64,000 nt of DNA, taken from positions 62,001-126,000 of the forward strand of contig DGLA01000012.1 in assembly GCA_002387205.1 (NCBI GenBank), in the 5' to 3' direction. The notes under the pieces are model-generated. The model ran no database searches. It worked only from the letters and a program-made list of their open reading frames with translations, and was not told the origin of the DNA. Position numbers and translations under genes: made by a program. Source of the stretch: Stutzerimonas stutzeri. GTDB taxonomy: Bacteria; Pseudomonadota; Gammaproteobacteria; Pseudomonadales; Pseudomonadaceae. Of this stretch, positions 56,819 to 64,000 are shown piece by piece. Each line of letters starts with the position of its first letter. The stretch's first letter is position 1.

Positions 56819-58717
56819 TCAAGCGTCTTCCATTTCCAACAGTACTGCGCCTTCGTCGACCATGTCGCCCTCGGCGCAGAACAGCTTGCCTACCACTCCT
56901 CCCTGTTGTGCGCGGATGCTGTGCTCCATCTTCATCGCTTCCAGCACCACCAGTGTGGCACCGGCTTCGACATGTTGCCCCTGCTCGACCAGCACGCGCA
57001 CGATGCTGCCGTTCATGGGTGCAGTCAGGCCTCCATGGTGCTGATGGCTGGCTTCGGCTTCGGCGATGGGGTCGAACGCGGTGACGGCTTGCAGTTCACC
57101 ATTCCACTCCAGATACAGCGTGTTGCCCTGGCGGATGGATTTCGGCTGACGATCACGAGGATGAGACGTGCTGCCGATACGCACCAGGCGGTCTTCACCG
57201 TTGCACATAAGGTGCACGCCTATGCGTGTCGGCATGCCGAAACGCAGCCCATCACACTTCGCCCAGGGCGATTGAGCATCGTCGTCGCGAATCTTCGCCG
57301 GTTCGGTCTGCACATAGAGCTCGCCCGCCAACTGCCAGAACCCATCACCCAGCTGGCCGGGTGTGCGCATGAGCTCGGCTTCGTGGCGCGGGATGAAGCC
57401 CGTGTCGAGTTCGGCGGCGGCGAAGGCGGGATGGGCGATCACACGGCGCAGAAAGGCGAGGTTGGTGCGTACGCCGCCGACGCTGGTTTCATCGAGCATG
57501 GCCAGCAGGCGAAGACGTGCTTCTTCACGGTTTTCGCCCCAGGCGATCAGCTTGCCGAGCATGGGATCGTAAAACGGCGAGACCGTGTCGCCTTCAGCCA
57601 CGCCGCTATCGACCCGACGACCCGGCCCTGACGCCGACTCGCGATACAGATCGAGCGTGCCGGTGGCGGGCAGGAAGTCGTTGTCCGGGTCTTCCGCGTA
57701 CAGCCGCACTTCGATGGCGTGACCGTTGAGCGGCACCTGATCCTGAGTGATCGGCAGCGACTCGCCCCGGGCGACGCGAATCTGCCAGGCCACCAGATCC
57801 AGGCCGGTGATGGCTTCGGTGACCGGGTGCTCGACCTGCAGGCGGGTGTTCATTTCCATGAAGAAGAACTCGCCGCGCGCGTCGAGCAGGAACTCTACGG
57901 TGCCGGCCCCGACATAGCCGATCGCCTGCGCCGCCTTGACGGCCGCTTCGCCCATGGCGCGGCGCAGTTCGGGCGAAAGCCCTGGCGCAGGCGCTTCCTC
58001 GACGACCTTCTGGTGGCGGCGCTGGATCGAGCAGTCGCGCTCGTTGAGGTACAGGCAGTTGCCGTGCTGATCGGCGAATACCTGAATCTCCACGTGCCGC
58101 GGTTTGAGCACGTATTTCTCGACCAGCATCCGCGAGTCGCCAAACGACGACTGCGCCTCACGCTGAGCCGATTGCAGCGCTTCGGCCAGATCCGCCTCGC
58201 GCTCGACCACCTTCATGCCTTTGCCGCCACCGCCGGCAGTTGCTTTGAGCAAGACTGGATAGCCAATCTTTTCTGCCGCGACGCGGAAGGTTTCCAGGTC
58301 CTGTGCTTCGCCGTGATAGCCCGGCACCAGCGGCACGCCGGCTTTGTCCATCAGCGCCTTGGCGGCGGACTTGCTGCCCATGGCGTCGATGGCCGAGGCG
58401 GGCGGGCCGAGAAAGATCAGCCCGGCATCCTCGATGGCGCGGGCGAATTCGGCGTTCTCCGAAAGAAAGCCATAGCCGGGGTGGATTGCCTGAGCGCCGC
58501 TGGCTTTGGCCGCAGCGATCAACTTGTCGATCATGAGGTAGCTGTCGGCTGGCTTGGCCCCGCCAAGGTCGACTCGAACGTCGGCTTCCTGTGCGTGGCG
58601 TGCGTCGCGGTCGATGGCGCTGTGCACGGCAACGGTAGTCAGGCCCATGGCCTTGGCGGTGCGCATCACGCGGCAGGCGATCTCGCCGCGGTTGGCAACC
58701 AGCAGGGTGGTTATCAT
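56819..58717 (-). CDS. liuD: Methylcrotonyl-CoA carboxylase alpha (biotin) subunit
   Basis: A 632-residue biotin carboxylase with carrier domain. The N-terminus ITTLLVANRGEIACRV starts the ATP-grasp carboxylase, which has the GGGGKGMK loop, ERDCSIQRRHQK and FMEMNTRLQVEHPVTE. The C-terminal biotin-carrier motif EAMKMEH places the biotin on Lys596. With LiuB it carboxylates 3-methylcrotonyl-CoA. The start codon overlaps the liuC stop as ATGA, which indicates coupling. It lies 111 bp before liuE. Confidence 0.95.
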   Translation of the reverse strand: MITTLLVANRGEIACRVMRTAKAMGLTTVAVHSAIDRDARHAQEADVRVDLGGAKPADSYLMIDKLIAAAKASGAQAIHPGYGFLSENAEFARAIEDAGLIFLGPPASAIDAMGSKSAAKALMDKAGVPLVPGYHGEAQDLETFRVAAEKIGYPVLLKATAGGGGKGMKVVEREADLAEALQSAQREAQSSFGDSRMLVEKYVLKPRHVEIQVFADQHGNCLYLNERDCSIQRRHQKVVEEAPAPGLSPELRRAMGEAAVKAAQAIGYVGAGTVEFLLDARGEFFFMEMNTRLQVEHPVTEAITGLDLVAWQIRVARGESLPITQDQVPLNGHAIEVRLYAEDPDNDFLPATGTLDLYRESASGPGRRVDSGVAEGDTVSPFYDPMLGKLIAWGENREEARLRLLAMLDETSVGGVRTNLAFLRRVIAHPAFAAAELDTGFIPRHEAELMRTPGQLGDGFWQLAGELYVQTEPAKIRDDDAQSPWAKCDGLRFGMPTRIGVHLMCNGEDRLVRIGSTSHPRDRQPKSIRQGNTLYLEWNGELQAVTAFDPIAEAEASHQHHGGLTAPMNGSIVRVLVEQGQHVEAGATLVVLEAMKMEHSIRAQQGGVVGKLFCAEGDMVDEGAVLLEMEDA

Positions 58718-59517
58718 TGTTCTGGCTCCTGCATCCAATTCGGTTTGCGCTTTTCCAGAAAGGCGCTGAGTCCTTCCTGCCCTTCGGGACTGACTCGGAT
58801 CCGCGCAATGGCATTTTCTGTGTAGCGGCGCAGCGCGGGGTTCAGCGAGACGCTGGCAGCTTCGCGCAGCAGGTCCTTGCTGGCTCGCATCGCCTGTGGG
58901 CTGTTGAGCATGAGGTTGTCGAGCCAGGCCTGCAGGGCGTCATCCAGTTCGGCCGCGGCATAAGTCTCCGACAACAGGCCAAGGTCGCGGGCGCGCTCGC
59001 CACTGAAGCGCTCGCCGCTTATGGCGTAACGACGCGTGGCGCGCTCCCCCATGGCCTTGACCACGAAGGGACTGATCACCGCAGGCGCGAGGCCGATGCG
59101 GACCTCGGACAGGGAGAACAGTGCATCATGCGCACCGATAGCCATGTCGCAGCAGGCGACCAACCCGACCGCACCGCCAAAGGCCGCACCCTGCACGACC
59201 GCCAGTGTCGGCAGCTTCAGGTGATAGAGGCTGTACATGAGCTCGGCCAGCTCGCGGGCGTCAGTGAGGTTGGCTTCGAAATCCAGCTTTGCCGATTGCT
59301 GCATCCAGGTCAGATCGGCACCGGCCGAAAAGTGCTTGCCGCGCCCCCGCAGTACGAGGAAGCGCAGGGTCTTGTCCGCCTGTACCAGGTCGATGGCCGA
59401 GACCAGCTCGCGGATCATCTCGGCGTTGAAGGCGTTGTTCTTTTCCGGACGGTTTAGCCAGAGCGTGGCGAAACCGCGGGGGTCTTTGTTCAGCTCGATG
59501 GTGCTGAAAGTCGTCAT
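58714..59517 (-). CDS. liuC: Methylglutaconyl-CoA hydratase (enoyl-CoA hydratase family)
   Basis: A 267-residue crotonase. It has the oxyanion-hole segments RGRGKHFSAGADL and VVQGAAFGGAVGLVACCD, and the catalytic-region Glu in LSEVRIGLAP. In the liu operon it hydrates 3-methylglutaconyl-CoA to HMG-CoA. The start at 59517 is preferred over the frame to 59601, which runs into a repeat element. It overlaps liuD by 4 bp. Confidence 0.93.
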   Translation of the reverse strand: MTTFSTIELNKDPRGFATLWLNRPEKNNAFNAEMIRELVSAIDLVQADKTLRFLVLRGRGKHFSAGADLTWMQQSAKLDFEANLTDARELAELMYSLYHLKLPTLAVVQGAAFGGAVGLVACCDMAIGAHDALFSLSEVRIGLAPAVISPFVVKAMGERATRRYAISGERFSGERARDLGLLSETYAAAELDDALQAWLDNLMLNSPQAMRASKDLLREAASVSLNPALRRYTENAIARIRVSPEGQEGLSAFLEKRKPNWMQEPEQ

Positions 59518-59531
59518 CAATCTGTCCTCAT

Positions 59532-59606
59532 GTAGGGTGGAAGACGCTCTTTTCTTCCACCGTGGCGCATCCAGTTGGTGGATGGGTGAAGCGTCATCCA
59601 CCCTAC
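59532..59606. repeat. 75-bp palindromic intergenic repeat with GTAGGGTGGA ends
   Basis: Bounded by GTAGGGTGGA (59532-59541) and its exact complement (59597-59606). Inside, AAGACGCTC/TGAAGCGTC-like and GGTGGATG motifs add imperfect pairing. It lies within the liu operon between liuB and liuC. It fits a dispersed palindromic repeat family common in Stutzerimonas and related genomes, from memory. Confidence 0.75.
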
Positions 59607-59675
59607 GGTCTTCAGCCCTTGGCTAGCGGTTGAAAGCAGTACGTCCAGCCTCTAGCGCCGTTATCGGTTTTTCCC

Positions 59676-61283
<1,608 letters not shown>

Positions 61284-61308
61284 CTATGATCTCCATTCGA
61301 TACTGGGC

Positions 61309-61364
61309 GAGCCGTGAGCCGTGAGCCGAGAGCCGTGAGCCGTGAGCCGTGAGCCGTGAGCCGT
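61309..61364. repeat. Eight-unit heptamer tandem repeat (GAGCCGT)
   Basis: Seven perfect GAGCCGT units and one variant (GAGCCGA, third unit) lie head to tail in the 153-bp gap between liuA and liuB. The units are 7 bp with no spacers, so this is not a CRISPR array. It would be prone to slippage; copy number may differ among strains. Confidence 0.9.
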
Positions 61365-61440
61365 GAGCTGGAAGCCGGAAGCTGGAAGTAGGAGCAACTC
61401 AAGCCGCTTCCAGCTTCTGGCTTTCCGGCTTTGAGCTCAC
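61363..61440. repeat. Imperfect inverted repeat overlapping the liuA stop
   Basis: GTGAGCT (61363-61369), AAGCCGGAA (61372-61380) and GCTGGAAG (61381-61388) pair with AGCTCAC (61434-61440), TTCCGGCTT (61423-61431) and CTTCCAGC (61407-61414). One arm has an 8-nt bulge (61415-61422). The far arm includes the liuA stop codon (61437-61439). It could act as an RNA processing or partial termination hairpin within the operon. Confidence 0.7.
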
Positions 61441-62600
61441 TTCGTTTCGTTAAACAGCTCGCGCCCAATCAGCATCCGGCGGATCTCGCTGGTGCCGGCG
61501 CCGATTTCGTAGAGCTTGGCATCGCGCAAGAGGCGGCCCGTGGGGAATTCGTTGATGTAGCCGTTGCCGCCGAGAATCTGGATGGCCTGAAGTGCCATCT
61601 GAGTGGCGGCCTCTGCGGTGTAGAGGATGACCCCGGCTGCGTCCTTGCGGGTGGTTTCGCCACGGTCGCAGGCCTGGGCGACGGTGTAGAGATAGGCGCG
61701 GCTGGCGTTGAGCTGGGTGTACATGTCGGCCACCTTGCCCTGGATGAACTGAAACTCGCCGATGCTCTGGCCGAACTGCTTGCGGTCGTGGATATAGGGA
61801 ACGACCACGTCCAGGCACGCCTGCATGATCCCGACCGGGCCACCGGCCAGTACCACGCGTTCGTAATCCAGGCCGCTCATCAGCACCTTGACGCCACCGT
61901 TCTCGACGCCCAGGACGTTCTCTTCCGGCACCTCGACGTCGTCGAAGAACAGCTCGCAGGTGTTGGAGCCGCGCATGCCGAGCTTGTCGAACTTGTTGCC
62001 GCGGGAGAAACCCTTCCAGTCGCGCTCGACGATGAACGCGGTGATGCCATGGGGGCCCTTGTCCAGGTCGGTCTTGGCATAAATCACGTAGGTGTTGGCG
62101 TCCGGGCCGTTGGTGATCCAGGTCTTGCTGCCGTTGAGGACGAAGCGGTCGCCCTTGCGGTCCGCGCGCAGCTTCATCGATACCACGTCGGAACCGGCAT
62201 TCGGCTCGCTCATTGCCAGTGCGCCGACGTGCTCGCCGGAGATCAGTTTGGGCAGGTATTTCGCTTTCTGTTCTGGCGTGCCATTGCGGTTGATCTGGTT
62301 GACGCAGAGGTTGGAATGCGCGCCGTAGGACAACCCCACGGAGGCCGAACCGCGGCTGATTTCCTCGATGGCGATGACATGCGCCAGGTAACCCATGCCA
62401 GCGCCGCCGTATTCCTCGTCTATGGTGATACCGAGCAGGCCCATGTCGCCGAACTTGCGCCACATGTCGCCGGGGAAGAGGTTGTCGCGGTCGATGGCTT
62501 CGGCGCGGGGCGCCACTTCGTCGGCCACGAAACCGCGCACCTGGTCGCGGAGCATGTCGACGGTCTCGCCGAGAGCGAAGTTGAGGCCTGAATAGTTCAT
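61437..62600 (-). CDS. liuA: Isovaleryl-CoA dehydrogenase
   Basis: A 387-residue acyl-CoA dehydrogenase that oxidises isovaleryl-CoA to 3-methylcrotonyl-CoA with FAD. It has the EPNAGSDVVSMK FAD/acyl segment, the catalytic-base region LDYERVVLAGG, and the C-terminal ILGGNGYINEFPTGRLLRDAKLYEIGAGTSE block in outline. The start at 62600 (MNYSGLNFALGE) is preferred; upstream frame to 62729 lies across the promoter region. First gene of liuABCDE-scoAB, with a palindrome in its upstream region. Confidence 0.95.
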   Translation of the reverse strand: MNYSGLNFALGETVDMLRDQVRGFVADEVAPRAEAIDRDNLFPGDMWRKFGDMGLLGITIDEEYGGAGMGYLAHVIAIEEISRGSASVGLSYGAHSNLCVNQINRNGTPEQKAKYLPKLISGEHVGALAMSEPNAGSDVVSMKLRADRKGDRFVLNGSKTWITNGPDANTYVIYAKTDLDKGPHGITAFIVERDWKGFSRGNKFDKLGMRGSNTCELFFDDVEVPEENVLGVENGGVKVLMSGLDYERVVLAGGPVGIMQACLDVVVPYIHDRKQFGQSIGEFQFIQGKVADMYTQLNASRAYLYTVAQACDRGETTRKDAAGVILYTAEAATQMALQAIQILGGNGYINEFPTGRLLRDAKLYEIGAGTSEIRRMLIGRELFNETK

Positions 62601-62739
62601 GTGCCACCTGTCTGTCTTGTAGTTGTTCTGTTCGACTGCCAGCCGAGGGAGAACGTCGACGCCCCCGATCAGCCTGTGTTTTCTGCGATCCAGCCCGGTT
62701 CCTCGAAGCAGGATGCGGTGGGTTGTCACGCTGTTACCT

Positions 62740-62753
62740 TTACGTTAACGTAA
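62740..62753. promoter_or_regulatory. Probable LiuR operator
   Basis: A perfect 14-bp palindrome, TTACGTTAACGTAA, lies 140-153 bp upstream of the liuA start and 79 bp before the divergent acyl-CoA synthetase. MerR regulators bind such dyads in the spacer of the promoter. Leftward, a TTGACA (62777-62772 region) precedes the dyad. The binding protein is inferred from gene context. Confidence 0.7.
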
Positions 62754-62832
62754 CCATGTCCCGAATGGCTGTCAACAGCGGAAAACCGGGCAGCAAGGCC
62801 TCATAACAAACATAAGACTGAGGAATTTCGAC

Positions 62833-64000
<1,168 letters not shown>

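Noticed and set aside
61309..61364. CRISPR array
   Set aside because: The units are contiguous heptamers without spacers and no cas gene is present.

Overview
The window is about 64 kb of GC-rich, gene-dense gammaproteobacterial chromosome. A MucD-type periplasmic protease, CheV, DNA polymerase II, the liu leucine-degradation operon with LiuR, a sigma-54 3-hydroxybutyrate regulator and a Stutzerimonas-style arsenosugar cluster together point to Pseudomonas sensu lato, most likely the Stutzerimonas (P. stutzeri) group. That assignment is inferred from gene content and protein family resemblance, not from a search. I saw no rRNA, tRNA, insertion sequence, prophage or CRISPR array.

Layout. 1-6.8 kb: the 3' part of mucD with a terminator, a small secreted protein, a DUF1272 protein, a large membrane hybrid kinase, and a tandem glycine riboswitch in front of a DadA-like flavoprotein. 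7-8.4 kb: four small leftward housekeeping genes (FKBP isomerase, YkgJ-type cysteine-cluster protein, GNAT, unknown). 8.6-16.9 kb: a stand-alone NosR-like flavin/iron-sulfur membrane protein, a thiolase, CheV, PolB and a CaCA exchanger whose first alpha repeat is degenerate. 17-19.6 kb: arsenosugar genes (two glycosyltransferases divergent from the radical-SAM gene arsS). 19.6-34.2 kb: a VOC/LysR pair, then two hybrid kinases and two GGDEF-EAL proteins, with phosphoglucomutase among them. 34.3-37.1 kb: a first TRAP transporter. 37.4-46.2 kb: periplasmic and redox functions, including a PQQ sugar dehydrogenase fused to a PEBP domain, a TPP enzyme, a membrane-anchored EEP hydrolase, a Tat-exported aldo/keto reductase and an M42-type peptidase. 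46.3-47.3 kb: small stress proteins (DUF2188, DUF2795 and a twice-broken KGG-repeat gene).

47.6-62.8 kb is a metabolic hub for ketone bodies and leucine: bdhA, an HbcR-like sigma-54 activator, a second TRAP transporter, liuR, the two succinyl-CoA:acetoacetate CoA-transferase subunits and liuE-D-C-B-A. Leucine degradation by liuA-E yields acetoacetate plus acetyl-CoA; BdhA makes acetoacetate from 3-hydroxybutyrate; the CoA transferase activates it; the thiolase at 11 kb can cleave the product. Sequence reading suggests a shared control system: -24/-12 promoters before bdhA and the TRAP operon, three phased TGTCCA-N6-TGGACA dyads upstream of the TRAP operon, and one related dyad upstream of bdhA. 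A 14-bp palindrome (TTACGTTAACGTAA) in the liuA promoter region is a likely LiuR operator. An acyl-CoA synthetase gene diverges from liuA and runs off the right end.
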